DNA of 64,000 nucleotides from Rhizobium sp. AQ_MP (GTDB lineage Bacteria > Pseudomonadota > Alphaproteobacteria > Rhizobiales > Rhizobiaceae), in assembly GCF_014237835.1 (NCBI RefSeq), contig NZ_JACJVI010000008.1, forward strand, positions 186,001 through 250,000, written 5' to 3'. Of this stretch, positions 16,946-25,268 are shown in pieces. Position 1 is the stretch's first letter, and each line of letters opens with the position of its first letter. Both the position numbers and the translations under genes were made by a program. The notes under the pieces are model-generated. The model was given only the letters and a program-made list of their open reading frames with translations. It had not been told where the DNA came from and searched no databases.

Positions 16946-17200
16946 ATGTCGAGCATGAGTATTGCCGATGCCAAGGCCGGATTCGCCAGTCTGGTGGATG
17001 ATGCCGCCAACGGAGAATTCGTCACGATCACCCGCCACGGCAAGCCGGCTGCCATGCTGGTCAGCGTCGAGGCCGGAGAGGCGGCGAAACGGGCGATGGC
17101 GAAGCCCAGACCAAACTTCGGCGAGTTCCTGATGTCCTATCCCGGGCCTGCCGATCTCGATCGCAACCCATCCCCCATGCGGGATGCCGAGCTTGAGTAA
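16946..17200 (+). CDS. Type II antitoxin, Phd/YefM family
   Basis: 84 residues beginning MSSMSIADAKAGFASLVDDA, with the Phd/YefM pattern of an N-terminal DNA-binding fold, then VTITRHGKPAAMLVSVE, and an acidic, probably unstructured toxin-binding C-terminus. It overlaps the downstream PIN-domain toxin gene by 17 bp, the usual coupled arrangement. It would neutralise the toxin and repress the operon through the dyad at 16915-16930. Partner choice (Phd antitoxin with VapC-like PIN toxin) is common in alphaproteobacteria. Confidence 0.88.
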   Translation: MSSMSIADAKAGFASLVDDAANGEFVTITRHGKPAAMLVSVEAGEAAKRAMAKPRPNFGEFLMSYPGPADLDRNPSPMRDAELE

Positions 17201-17639
17201 CGGCTTCCTGATCGACACCAACATCATTTCCCTCTTCTCGCCGGACCGGAAGCAGGCGCCATCCGAAGCCGTAAAAGTCTGGTTTCGGGAGCAGGGAGAC
17301 GCAATCTATCTGTCCACAATCACGCTGGCTGAAATCGAAAAGGGCTTGCGCCGCCTGCATCGTCGCGGCGGCCTCGAGCGGGCCAAGAGCTTGAGTGTCT
17401 GGCTCGACTCCATCACCGAAACCTTCGGCGACCGCATCCTGCCCGTCGACCCTGTCGTCGCCCGGATCGCCGGCGCACTGGACGACACAGCAACGGCCAG
17501 CGGCCTGCATCCAGGGCTCGGGGACATCCTCGTGGCCGCGACCGCCAAGGCCTATGGCCTGACCGTGATCACCGCAAATCTCAGACACTTCATGCCACTC
17601 GGCGTGGCCTGCGATCTTCCGGAAGCGTTCCGGATATAG
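17184..17639 (+). CDS. PIN-domain ribonuclease toxin (VapC/FitB type)
   Basis: 151 residues with the PIN-domain acidic residues in place: the N-terminal FLIDTNIISLF, the central TLAEIEKGL with its Glu, and the C-terminal HPGLGDILVAATAKAYGLTVITAN with the third Asp. Family members cleave tRNA or other RNA when freed from antitoxin. Translation is coupled to the overlapping antitoxin gene. It closely resembles FitB-type toxins of plant-associated bacteria. All catalytic positions look intact, so the pair is probably functional. Confidence 0.88.
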   Translation: MPSLSNGFLIDTNIISLFSPDRKQAPSEAVKVWFREQGDAIYLSTITLAEIEKGLRRLHRRGGLERAKSLSVWLDSITETFGDRILPVDPVVARIAGALDDTATASGLHPGLGDILVAATAKAYGLTVITANLRHFMPLGVACDLPEAFRI

Positions 17640-17852
17640 CCCTCCCCCGAACGCATTTTCCCTCCCCTTGGCCCACCGCGAAAACCCATTCCTTGCCTTT
17701 GGCCGCACCGAGGCGGAAAAGACGGGTTCAATCCCGCGCCAGCCGTTTTGCCCGCATAATCTTGTCCAGAAGGACAAATTCGTGTGGTTTTCCGGTTTTC
17801 TTCCCCGCGCTTTTGGTTCTAGTGTCCGCGTCAGACAAAAAAGGCAGACATC

Positions 17853-18890
17853 ATGGCATTCCACCCTTCCGTGCTCGAGGCGATCGGCAACACGCCCCTC
17901 ATCCGGCTGAAAGGCGCGTCCCAAGCGACCGGCTGCACCATTCTCGGCAAGGCCGAATTCCTCAATCCCGGCCAGTCGGTGAAGGATCGCGCCGCCCTCT
18001 TCATCATCCGTGATGCCGAGCGGCGCGGGCTGCTTCGCCCCGGCGGCGTGATCGTCGAGGGCACGGCCGGCAATACCGGCATTGGGCTGACGCTGGTTGC
18101 CAAGGCGCTTGGCTATCGCACCGTGATCGTCATCCCGGAGACCCAGAGCCAGGAGAAGAAGGACGCGCTGAAACTGCTCGGCGCCGAACTCGTCGAAGTG
18201 CCGGCGGTGCCTTACAAGAACCCGAACAACTACGTGAAGATCTCCGGCCGTCTCGCCGCCCAGCTGGCCAAGACAGAGCCAAACGGCGCGATCTGGGCAA
18301 ACCAGTTCGACAACACCGTCAATCGCGACGCCCATATCGAAACGACCGCCAAGGAGATCTTCGAGCAAACCGGCGGCGCTGTCGACGGCTTCATCTGCGC
18401 GGTGGGCTCGGGCGGCACGCTGGCCGGCACCGGCATCGGCCTTCGCAACATGAAGCCTGGCGTCAAGATCGGCATTGCTGATCCGGAAGGCGCGGCCCTC
18501 TTCGAATACTACAAGAACGGCGAGCTCAAATCCTCGGGCTCCTCGATCACCGAGGGCATCGGCCAGGGCCGCATCACCGCGAACCTCGAAGGCTTCACGC
18601 CCGACTACGCCTATCAGATCCCCGATTCCGAAGCGCTCGACATCGTCTTCGACCTCGTCGAAAACGAGGGCCTCTGCCTTGGCGGCTCTTCGGGTATCAA
18701 TATCGCCGGCGCCATGCGTCTGGCCCGGGATCTCGGCCCCGGCCATACGATCGTAACGATCCTCTGCGACTACGGCAACCGCTACCAGTCGAAGCTGTTC
18801 AATCCGGATTTCCTGCGCTCGAAGAACCTGCCGGTCCCTGCCTGGCTGGAGAAGCGCGCCGATTTCGACCTGCCCTTCGAGACCGTCTGA
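17853..18890 (+). CDS. cysK: Cysteine synthase A (O-acetylserine sulfhydrylase)
   Basis: PLP enzyme that makes cysteine from O-acetylserine and sulfide. The substrate loop and PLP lysine are in NPGQSVKDRAA near residue 45, the asparagine loop in EGTAGNTGIG, and the phosphate-binding glycine loop in VGSGGTLAGTG. The 345-residue length matches the slightly longer rhizobial CysK. It heads a plus-strand run with an AlaX-type editing protein and a sulfurtransferase, a sulfur/cysteine-themed cluster. Confidence 0.94.
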   Translation: MAFHPSVLEAIGNTPLIRLKGASQATGCTILGKAEFLNPGQSVKDRAALFIIRDAERRGLLRPGGVIVEGTAGNTGIGLTLVAKALGYRTVIVIPETQSQEKKDALKLLGAELVEVPAVPYKNPNNYVKISGRLAAQLAKTEPNGAIWANQFDNTVNRDAHIETTAKEIFEQTGGAVDGFICAVGSGGTLAGTGIGLRNMKPGVKIGIADPEGAALFEYYKNGELKSSGSSITEGIGQGRITANLEGFTPDYAYQIPDSEALDIVFDLVENEGLCLGGSSGINIAGAMRLARDLGPGHTIVTILCDYGNRYQSKLFNPDFLRSKNLPVPAWLEKRADFDLPFETV

Positions 18891-18910
18891 TATCCATCGA
18901 AAGCAATGCC

Positions 18911-19648
18911 ATGACCACCATCGCCCTCTACCGCGACGATTTTTATCTCTCGACGGCGGAGGCGGTGGTGACTTCAGTGCATGAGGATGGCGCGGTCGAG
19001 CTCGACCGGACCTGCTTCTATGCCGCCTCCGGCGGCCAGCCGGGCGATACCGGCTTCCTGGAGCGGGAGGATGGCAGCCACATCCAACTCACGGAGACCC
19101 GCCACGGCGCGACGAAAGATATCATCCTGCATCGACCGGCAGAGGGCGAGCCCCTGCCCGTTGTCGGAGAAAAACTCGTGCTGCATGTCGACTGGCCGCG
19201 CCGCTACAAGCTCATGCGCATGCACACGGCCTGCCACCTGCTCTCCGTCGTCTGCCCCTATCCGATCACCGGGGCTGCCGTCGGCGAGGAGGAAAGCCGG
19301 GTCGATTTCGATATGGGCGAAACCATCGACAAGGATCAGGTCACCGCTGACCTGATGAAGCTCGTCACCGAAAACCACCCCGTCTATCTCCAGTGGATCA
19401 CCGACGAGGAGCTTGCGGCGAACCCCGGCATCGTCAAGTCGAAGAATGTGCGGCCGCCGGTTGGCCTTGGCCGCGTTAGCCTTGTCTGTATTGGCGAGAA
19501 CTCCGCCGTTGACAGCCAGCCCTGCGGGGGCACACATGTTTCGGAGACCCAGGAGGTCGGTGCGATTCATATCGCCAAGATCGAAAAGAAGGGCAAGGAG
19601 AACCGCCGGTTCCGCATTCGCTTTGGAGCCCCGGACGCTTCTGCCTGA
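18911..19648 (+). CDS. Alanyl-tRNA editing protein (AlaX-like)
   Basis: Freestanding homologue of the AlaRS/ThrRS editing domain that deacylates mischarged tRNA-Ala. The zinc site is visible as HTACHLL (HxxxH) around residue 101 and CGGTHV near the C-terminus (about residue 203), the standard ligand set. An N-terminal beta-barrel precedes it, and 245 residues fits the AlaX-M/L class. Only 20 bp separate it from cysK and 20 bp from the next gene, so it is in the same operon. Confidence 0.88.
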   Translation: MTTIALYRDDFYLSTAEAVVTSVHEDGAVELDRTCFYAASGGQPGDTGFLEREDGSHIQLTETRHGATKDIILHRPAEGEPLPVVGEKLVLHVDWPRRYKLMRMHTACHLLSVVCPYPITGAAVGEEESRVDFDMGETIDKDQVTADLMKLVTENHPVYLQWITDEELAANPGIVKSKNVRPPVGLGRVSLVCIGENSAVDSQPCGGTHVSETQEVGAIHIAKIEKKGKENRRFRIRFGAPDASA

Positions 19649-19668
19649 GAAAGATGCGGGAGAAGTGC

Positions 19669-21093
19669 ATGTCGGGTGAAAGAAGCCGTTTCGTCGTCTC
19701 GGCGGACTGGGTCGAAAAGAACCTCGGGGCGCCCGGATTTAGAGTTGTCGATGCCTCCTGGTATCTTCCCGCACAGGGACGCAATGGCGCCGTCGAATAT
19801 GCCTCCGGCCATATCCCGGGTGCGGTCTTCTTCGATCAGGACGTGATCGCCGACACCTCGACCGGCCTGCCCCACTCTCTCCCCTCACCCTCCTTCTTTG
19901 CCCAGGCGGTCGGCCAGCTCGGCATTTCCGCCGAGGATACGATCGTCGTCTATGACGGCCCCGGCTTCTTCTCCGCGCCACGCGTCTGGTGGATGTTCCG
20001 CGTCATGGGTGCGCGGCGCGTCTATGTGCTCGACGGCGGGATCGACGGCTGGAAGGCGGAGGGCCGCAAGCTCGAGACCGACCTGCCGGAACCGGCACCC
20101 GTCACCTTCGAGGCGCAGTTCGACCGGGCGAAACTCACCTCCTTCGACCAGATGTCGGCCATCACCGACAATGGCGACCGGCAGATCGCCGATGCCCGCC
20201 CCGCAGGCCGTTTCACCGGCGAGGAACCGGAACCGCGCGCCGGCATGCGCTCTGGCCATATGCCGGGTGCGCGCAGCGTGCCTGCCTCATCACTGTCGGA
20301 AAACGGTCGCCTCAAGGATCTCGCCACGCTCAGGTCGATCTTCACCGATGCCGGCATCGACCTCAACAATCCCGTCGTCACAAGCTGCGGCTCCGGCGTG
20401 ACGGCTGCTGTCGTGACCCTTGCGCTCGAAAGTCTCGGGCATACCGACAATTCGCTCTATGACGGCTCGTGGTCGGAATGGGGCTCGAAGACGGACACGC
20501 CCGTCGTCACCGGCAAGGCCGATCCGCTGGGCTCGAAGACATCCGGGCCGCTGACGGCCCATGTCACGCGGCTCGAAATGACGGCGCCGCCAAAATCCAG
20601 CCTGCCGGTGCCGGTCAATATCCAGACGGCGATCATGCGCACGCACGAGATCCCGCTTTCCTTCTACCGCTTCCTGCATCGGCAGGTGGGCGCGCGCTGG
20701 CACTGGTACGAGCGGCTGCGTTTGCCGGATGACCAGCTGAAGGCCATCATCCATGCCGAGAAGGTCTCGATCTCGGTCCTCTATGTGAACGGCGCGCCGG
20801 CCGGCTTCTACGAGTTGTCCCAGGAAAGCAACGATCTCGTCGAGCTCTCCTATTTCGGATTGTTCGAGCATGCGCTGGGCTTGGGGATCGGCAAGTGGTT
20901 CCTCCTGCAGTGTCTCTATGCGGCCTGGGCAAGCAATCCCAAGACGGTGACCGTTACCACCAATTCGCTCGACCATCCGCGCGCGCTGCAGCTTTACCAG
21001 CAGTTCGGCTTTTCGCCCGTCGGAACCTACAATGCCCTGGTCGATCCGATGACCGACCAGGAGCTGCTTGCGCTCATCAAACGCGACGGCTGA
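19669..21093 (+). CDS. 3-mercaptopyruvate sulfurtransferase fused to a GNAT N-acetyltransferase domain
   Basis: Residues 1 to about 275 form two rhodanese domains. The catalytic loop CGSGVTAAV marks mercaptopyruvate sulfurtransferases, which move sulfur from 3-mercaptopyruvate to thiols or cyanide. After a linker (about 276-310) a GNAT fold follows: VLYVNGAPAGFYELS, then LGLGIGKWFLLQCLYAAW as the acetyl-CoA-binding loop region, then DHPRALQLYQQFGFSPVG. A typical SseA stops near 280 residues. The open frame through the junction is clean, with no stop. I start at ATG 19669 behind GGGAGAAG rather than ATG 19654. Confidence 0.82.
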   Translation: MSGERSRFVVSADWVEKNLGAPGFRVVDASWYLPAQGRNGAVEYASGHIPGAVFFDQDVIADTSTGLPHSLPSPSFFAQAVGQLGISAEDTIVVYDGPGFFSAPRVWWMFRVMGARRVYVLDGGIDGWKAEGRKLETDLPEPAPVTFEAQFDRAKLTSFDQMSAITDNGDRQIADARPAGRFTGEEPEPRAGMRSGHMPGARSVPASSLSENGRLKDLATLRSIFTDAGIDLNNPVVTSCGSGVTAAVVTLALESLGHTDNSLYDGSWSEWGSKTDTPVVTGKADPLGSKTSGPLTAHVTRLEMTAPPKSSLPVPVNIQTAIMRTHEIPLSFYRFLHRQVGARWHWYERLRLPDDQLKAIIHAEKVSISVLYVNGAPAGFYELSQESNDLVELSYFGLFEHALGLGIGKWFLLQCLYAAWASNPKTVTVTTNSLDHPRALQLYQQFGFSPVGTYNALVDPMTDQELLALIKRDG

Positions 21094-21108
21094 GGGCGTT
21101 CGCCCTCA
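21091..21108. terminator. Stop-to-stop hairpin between convergent genes
   Basis: TGAGGGCG-TT-CGCCCTCA is a perfect palindrome whose two ends are the stop codons of the facing genes. A pyrimidine-rich tract follows on the plus strand. It probably acts as a shared terminator. Confidence 0.5.
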
Positions 21109-22005
21109 TTCCTTCTTCTTCTTCAGCTTGACGGTGGTTGCTTCGGTTTCGTCCGACGCGCCGTCGTCACCCGCCGCTTCTTCCGAGCCTTGATTGGCAA
21201 ACCAATTCGCGATGAGTTCCGCGTGGAAGGCGGCCATCTCGTAGCAATAGGTAATCTCGCGGGCCTCGGGATCCCAGAAGGCGTTTTCGACACCGCAGGT
21301 CTTTCCGGTGATCTTGATGCCGCCCTTCAGATTGTAGCCCTCGCCGAAGGCGGTGGCGATCGTTTCCAACGCGCCAGCGCTTTTCAGCAGATCGGCAAAG
21401 CCCTGCAGGTCCTCGTTGCCGGCGGGTTGATAGCTCACCTTGAACTTGGTCTTGGCCCCTTCCTTCATGTTTGCAGCGAGCAGGCTCATCCAGCTTTCAC
21501 GCGCCTTCTGGTATTCGAAGACGCATTCCTCGCGGCGCTCCTCAGGGAATTCGAGCGAATCGGCAAAGACCTTGAAGAACTCGGCATCGGCGCCGGTCAT
21601 CATGCAGACGATCGCAAAGGCGCGCTGACGGTCGAGGCCATGCGTACCCATGAAGTCATCGTCCTGGGGGCCATCCTCGTTCGCCTCGTCGAGGAGGAAC
21701 CAGCCGTCTGCCGCGTCCTGTATCGTGGTGTTCAGCTCTTCGTCCTCAGCCCCTAGCAGCAGCACGGATGAGAGCGCATCCACAGCATCCTCTTCACGGC
21801 CGAGCACCGGCAGATTGAACTCCGAGACCAGCATGTGGCCGGCCTCGTGGAAAAGGATGAAGATCGCGTTGTTGACGACGAAACGCTGGCCTTCCTCGAT
21901 CTGCTCGTCCGTCAGTTCCTGAGCCTCGAGCTTGTGAGACGGCATGGACAGCATGGCAGCACAGGTCAGGATCCCCGCGACCCAGACGGACTTCAAAAAT
22001 CTCAT
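21106..22005 (-). CDS. DUF4344-type putative metallopeptidase
   Basis: Exported protein of about 299 residues with a signal peptide (MRFLKSVWVAGILTCAAMLS) and the zinc-protease-like motif FHEAGHML at about residue 54, embedded in a long helical domain. This matches DUF4344 proteins, which carry an HExxH-like motif and are predicted metallopeptidases of unknown substrate. The C-terminus is acidic then ends in a Lys-rich tail. The HEAGH form keeps both histidines and the glutamate. Start ATG at 22005; an in-frame start four codons upstream is also possible. Confidence 0.75.
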   Translation of the reverse strand: MRFLKSVWVAGILTCAAMLSMPSHKLEAQELTDEQIEEGQRFVVNNAIFILFHEAGHMLVSEFNLPVLGREEDAVDALSSVLLLGAEDEELNTTIQDAADGWFLLDEANEDGPQDDDFMGTHGLDRQRAFAIVCMMTGADAEFFKVFADSLEFPEERREECVFEYQKARESWMSLLAANMKEGAKTKFKVSYQPAGNEDLQGFADLLKSAGALETIATAFGEGYNLKGGIKITGKTCGVENAFWDPEAREITYCYEMAAFHAELIANWFANQGSEEAAGDDGASDETEATTVKLKKKKE

Positions 22006-22158
22006 GGAACCCCTCACCCGATGGTTCGAATATGCCGATATCTAACGCGAAGTGTGGCTGGCTGAGAACCATTATTTTTGGATGGCACGGCCAGGAATCG
22101 GGTGGCGGAAAGAGCAGCCGAAGGCGAAGCCGAACGAGAGCTGACCACGGAGGAATTC

Positions 22159-22284
22159 ATGACATCTACGATTCGTTTTGTCCCGATATCCTCGGATGAT
22201 GCTACCGCCTCCAGGGACGGCGCGCCGGACGCCTACGGCCTTGTTGCCGAACGGCGCATCTCTCCCGGCGGTTATCCCTGTTGA
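22159..22284 (+). pseudogene. Truncated N-terminal remnant of a DUF1203 gene
   Basis: A good ribosome site (GGAGG) and ATG open a 41-codon frame, MTSTIRFVPISSDDAT to RRISPGGYPC, then a stop. The sequence matches what I know as the start of DUF1203 proteins, which normally continue PCRHCL and run to about 150 residues. None of that continuation is found in any frame downstream, which quickly runs into the ald terminator. Likely a deletion remnant; an expressed short peptide cannot be excluded. Confidence 0.5.
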
Positions 22285-22360
22285 CTATGTTGATGGGCGC
22301 TCGGCGCGCAACAATTGCTATCAGTGCCGGGTCAAGCGACGCTGATGCCACGCATGAAAA

Positions 22361-22388
22361 CGGGCCGGCCGATGGGAAGGCCGGCCCG
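22361..22388 (-). terminator. Rho-independent terminator of ald
   Basis: Ten-base stem cgggccggcc / ggccggcccg with an 8-nt loop. On the minus strand it is followed by a TTTT tract. Confidence 0.7.
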
Positions 22389-22454
22389 GATCGGCCGCAT
22401 TACACGATACATTTGCGGACCTGACGCAGCGTGAGGCGGCCGGAGAGTGCAGCC

Positions 22455-23573
22455 TTACGCAACGTTCAGCACGGATTCCGGCGCATGGGCCGGATATCCC
22501 AGCGCATCGGCGACCGGCTTGTTGGTGATGCGTCCCTTGTGGACGTTTAAGCCGTTGCGCAGATGACGGTCCTCGGCAATGGCGCGCAAACCGCGATCGG
22601 CAAGCGCCAGACCATGCACCAGCGTGGCATTGTTCAGCGCATGGGCGGAGGTGATCGGAACCGCACCCGGCATGTTCGCCACGCAGTAGTGGACGACACC
22701 GTCAACGACATAGGTCGGGTCGGAATGCGTGGTCGCGTGGGAGGTTTCGAAGCAGCCGCCCTGGTCGATGGCGACATCGACGACGACGGAGCCTTTCTTC
22801 ATGCCCGATAGCATTTCGCGGGTGACGAGCTTCGGTGCCGCCGCGCCGGGGATGAGGACCGCACCGATGACGAGATCGGCAGAGAAGACTTCCTGTTCCA
22901 GCGCATCGATCGTCGAGTAGACCGTGTGCACGCGGCCGTGGAAGATGTCGTCGAGCTGGCGCAGGCGTGGCAAGGAGCGGTCGAGGATCGTGACATCGGC
23001 GCCGAGGCCGACGGCCATCTTGGCTGCATGCAGACCGACCACGCCACCACCGATCACGGTAACCTTGGCCGGGAGAACGCCGGGTACGCCGCCAAGCAGG
23101 ATGCCGCGGCCGCCATGGGCCTTCTGCAGGGCGGTTGCGCCCGCCTGTATGGCCAGACGTCCGGCCACTTCCGACATCGGGGCGAGCAGCGGCAGGCCGC
23201 CGCGCTCGTCGGTCACCGTCTCATAGGCAACGGCAGTAACACCGGAGTCGATGAGGCCCTTGGTCTGCTCCGGATCCGGCGCCAGGTGGAGATAGGTGTA
23301 GAGGATCTGGCCTTCGCGCAGTTGCACCCATTCGGAGGGCTGCGGTTCCTTGACCTTGACGATCATGTCGGACTTTTCGAACACGTCCTTGGCCGAGGCT
23401 GCGATCTTCGCGCCAGCGGCGATGTAGGCGTGGTCGTCGGCACCGATACCGGCCCCTGCTCCCGTTTCGATCAGGACATCGTGGCCATGTGCCACATATT
23501 CTCTGACGGCACCGGGGGTCAGGCCGACACGGTATTCATGGTTCTTGATTTCCTTCGGGCAACCGACACGCAT
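22455..23573 (-). CDS. ald: Alanine dehydrogenase
   Basis: NAD-dependent enzyme interconverting alanine and pyruvate plus ammonia. It starts [20 protein letters not shown], the family N-terminus with substrate-binding Arg15. It contains the NAD-binding loop [15 protein letters not shown] around residue 173 and the active-site block [18 protein letters not shown] near 268. The 372-residue length is normal. A TTG codon just before the ATG is also open. It is divergently transcribed from an Lrp/AsnC-type regulator, the standard ald/aldR arrangement. Confidence 0.95.
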   Translation of the reverse strand: MRVGCPKEIKNHEYRVGLTPGAVREYVAHGHDVLIETGAGAGIGADDHAYIAAGAKIAASAKDVFEKSDMIVKVKEPQPSEWVQLREGQILYTYLHLAPDPEQTKGLIDSGVTAVAYETVTDERGGLPLLAPMSEVAGRLAIQAGATALQKAHGGRGILLGGVPGVLPAKVTVIGGGVVGLHAAKMAVGLGADVTILDRSLPRLRQLDDIFHGRVHTVYSTIDALEQEVFSADLVIGAVLIPGAAAPKLVTREMLSGMKKGSVVVDVAIDQGGCFETSHATTHSDPTYVVDGVVHYCVANMPGAVPITSAHALNNATLVHGLALADRGLRAIAEDRHLRNGLNVHKGRITNKPVADALGYPAHAPESVLNVA

Positions 23574-23636
23574 CAAAGCGTTCCTCTCTTTTTTATTCGC
23601 AGCCGAAGCCGCTTGGTTTCAGATAAGGAAATTCAA

Positions 23637-23656
23637 ACATTCTCTACGCAGAATGT
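23637..23656. promoter_or_regulatory. Candidate AldR operator in the ald/aldR intergenic region
   Basis: ACATTCT-ctacgc-AGAATGT is a perfect 7-bp dyad in an A/T-rich stretch, about 65 bp upstream of ald. A second short palindrome (AGAATTCT) lies just before the aldR start. Lrp-type regulators bind such sites, but this one is inferred. Confidence 0.4.
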
Positions 23657-23735
23657 CCTTGCAAAGTGGGGACTTCGGGGCGAGACAATTCGCAGCTTCT
23701 TGCGCCGACGGAACACAAAACGGAGAATTCTGCGA

Positions 23736-24197
23736 ATGGCGGAACTGGATGCCATCGATCGTGCCATTCTCAAGGCGCTTCAGGAGAATGGCCGGATGAC
23801 CAATGCGGAGCTTGCCGAAAAGGTCGGGCTGTCGCCCTCGGCCTGCTCGCGGCGGCACGACATGCTGGAAAAGTCGGGTGTGATCAGCGGCTATCACGCC
23901 CGTCTTTCGCACAAGGCGATCGACTACAAGATGATGGTGATCGTGCACATCTCCCTGTCGGGCCAGTTTGCCAAGACGCTGACGGAATTCGAGGCCGCCG
24001 TGAAGCGCTGTCCCAACGTGCTGGTCTGCTATCTCATGTCGGGCGAATATGACTATATCCTGCGGGTCGCCGCCAAGGACCTCGAAGACTACGAGCGCAT
24101 CCACCGAGACTGGCTGTCCGCCCTGCCGCATGTGGTGAAGATCAATTCCAGCTTCGCCCTGCGCGAAGTCATCGATCGTCCCAATGTGGGGCTTTAA
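23736..24197 (+). CDS. aldR: Lrp/AsnC-family transcriptional regulator of alanine dehydrogenase
   Basis: 153 residues: an N-terminal winged HTH (DAIDRAILKALQENGRMTNAELAEKVGLSPSACSRR) and a C-terminal RAM effector domain (MVIVHISLSGQFAKTLTEFE to YDYILRVAAKDLEDYE). It is divergent from ald, and in rhizobia such a regulator activates ald in response to alanine. Start ATG at 23736 with GGAG about 10 bp upstream; the long upstream open frame is antisense to ald and is rejected. Confidence 0.9.
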   Translation: MAELDAIDRAILKALQENGRMTNAELAEKVGLSPSACSRRHDMLEKSGVISGYHARLSHKAIDYKMMVIVHISLSGQFAKTLTEFEAAVKRCPNVLVCYLMSGEYDYILRVAAKDLEDYERIHRDWLSALPHVVKINSSFALREVIDRPNVGL

Positions 24198-24289
24198 GGG
24201 CGGATGCTGAAAATCCTACTGAAATGATTTAGACCGTTCTCACAGATGCGGCGTAAGGATGCCCCATTGCATGTATTCGGGACGGCATC

Positions 24290-24625
24290 ATGAGCAATAA
24301 TCTCGGAATGGATGTTCGCAAATCGCCTCGCAGTCGCGTGCGGATCGACAGCAAGATCCGCTATTTTCAACAGGAAGCGATCGGCCGGGTTATCAATATC
24401 TCGCGCACCGGACTTGCGCTTGAGTTGGTCGGCAAACTGCCGGCGGCCGCTGGCAGCCAGGTGGTCATCGAGAATGATGACATCGGCCATCTGGAAGGCG
24501 TTGTCCGCTGGAATTATGGCGGCCGCATCGGTGTCATGTTTCGGCCCAACAGCAACTCGATCGCCAAGATCGCCGCCTATTTCCGCAATTTCCACCAGGA
24601 AGTCCGGCCCGTATTGAAGGGCTGA
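24290..24625 (+). CDS. PilZ-domain protein
   Basis: 111 residues forming one PilZ domain: an N-terminal basic motif (RKSPRSRVRI) and the NISRTGLALE turn, which correspond to the RxxxR and D/NxSxxG c-di-GMP contacts. In the first motif the arginines are present, so ligand binding is plausible. It lies about 90 bp after aldR and 155 bp before a second PilZ gene of similar design; the C-terminal KIAAYFRNFHQE block is shared, so the two look like duplicates. Confidence 0.85.
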   Translation: MSNNLGMDVRKSPRSRVRIDSKIRYFQQEAIGRVINISRTGLALELVGKLPAAAGSQVVIENDDIGHLEGVVRWNYGGRIGVMFRPNSNSIAKIAAYFRNFHQEVRPVLKG

Positions 24626-24795
24626 ATCCAGAATTCACCCCCTGAGTTAACGGTAAATCGCCGCATCAGGGCATCAAATACCTAAAATCTCCTAGAGATA
24701 ATACTTGCATTCTAATGATCTTGGCCAGATGCCGTTAAGGCGCCTGGCCGAGGCTTCACGCGTTTCTTTCAATCCCTTTGATGGAGCGCAACAGA

Positions 24796-25164
24796 ATGCT
24801 TGCCGCCAAACTCAATTCCGACAAACTCAATTCCGCCAAACTCAACACCGACGGGCGCCGAAGCCAACGGATTCGCTGCCGGATTCGTGCCACCCTGCAG
24901 TTCATGGGCCAGACGCTCGACATTCGCATCCTCGACATTTCCCGTACAGGCATGGCTCTGCAGCTTGAGGGCTGGATTGAAGCCAAACGCGGCGCGACGG
25001 TCGTGATCCGGTGCCCCGAACTGGGGCATATCGAAGGCTCCGTCCGCTGGTACCGGGCAGGAAAGATGGGGTTGGAATTCGAGCAGACCAGCAACACGGT
25101 CGCCCAGATCACCGCCTATTTCCGTCATTTCCATCGGGATCCGCCCAAGCTAGCCGTGGTGTGA
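24796..25164 (+). CDS. PilZ-domain protein with N-terminal short tandem repeats
   Basis: Single PilZ domain with RRSQRIRCRIR and DISRTGMALQ as the c-di-GMP motifs and a C-terminal block (QITAYFRHFHRD) shared with the preceding PilZ protein. The N-terminus is an unusual five-residue repeat (KLNSD, KLNSA, KLNTD) encoded by a 15-bp DNA repeat. I start at ATG 24796, which has GGAG at a good distance; ATG 24781 is an alternative that adds five residues. It probably binds c-di-GMP as a free-standing effector. Confidence 0.83.
   Translation: MLAAKLNSDKLNSAKLNTDGRRSQRIRCRIRATLQFMGQTLDIRILDISRTGMALQLEGWIEAKRGATVVIRCPELGHIEGSVRWYRAGKMGLEFEQTSNTVAQITAYFRHFHRDPPKLAVV
24808..24852 (+). repeat. Three-copy 15-bp tandem repeat inside a PilZ gene
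   Basis: Copies aaactcaattccgac, aaactcaattccgcc and aaactcaacaccgac follow one another directly. The unit is a multiple of three, so copy-number change would alter the N-terminal tail length without a frameshift. Confidence 0.85.
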
Positions 25165-25268
25165 ATGGCCAAAGGGAGTGTCTCACCCCTGTCATTCTAT
25201 GGGTGCAACTGTCTTGAAAGCGACTTAACCTCTGCCGCTTTCAGCCGCTGTTGACCGTGAGGCTCCCT

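Noticed and set aside
25189..25215. Pho box upstream of the cpdB-type gene
   Set aside because: Two CTGTC half-sites exist but are 20 bp apart instead of the 11-bp period, so not a proper Pho box.
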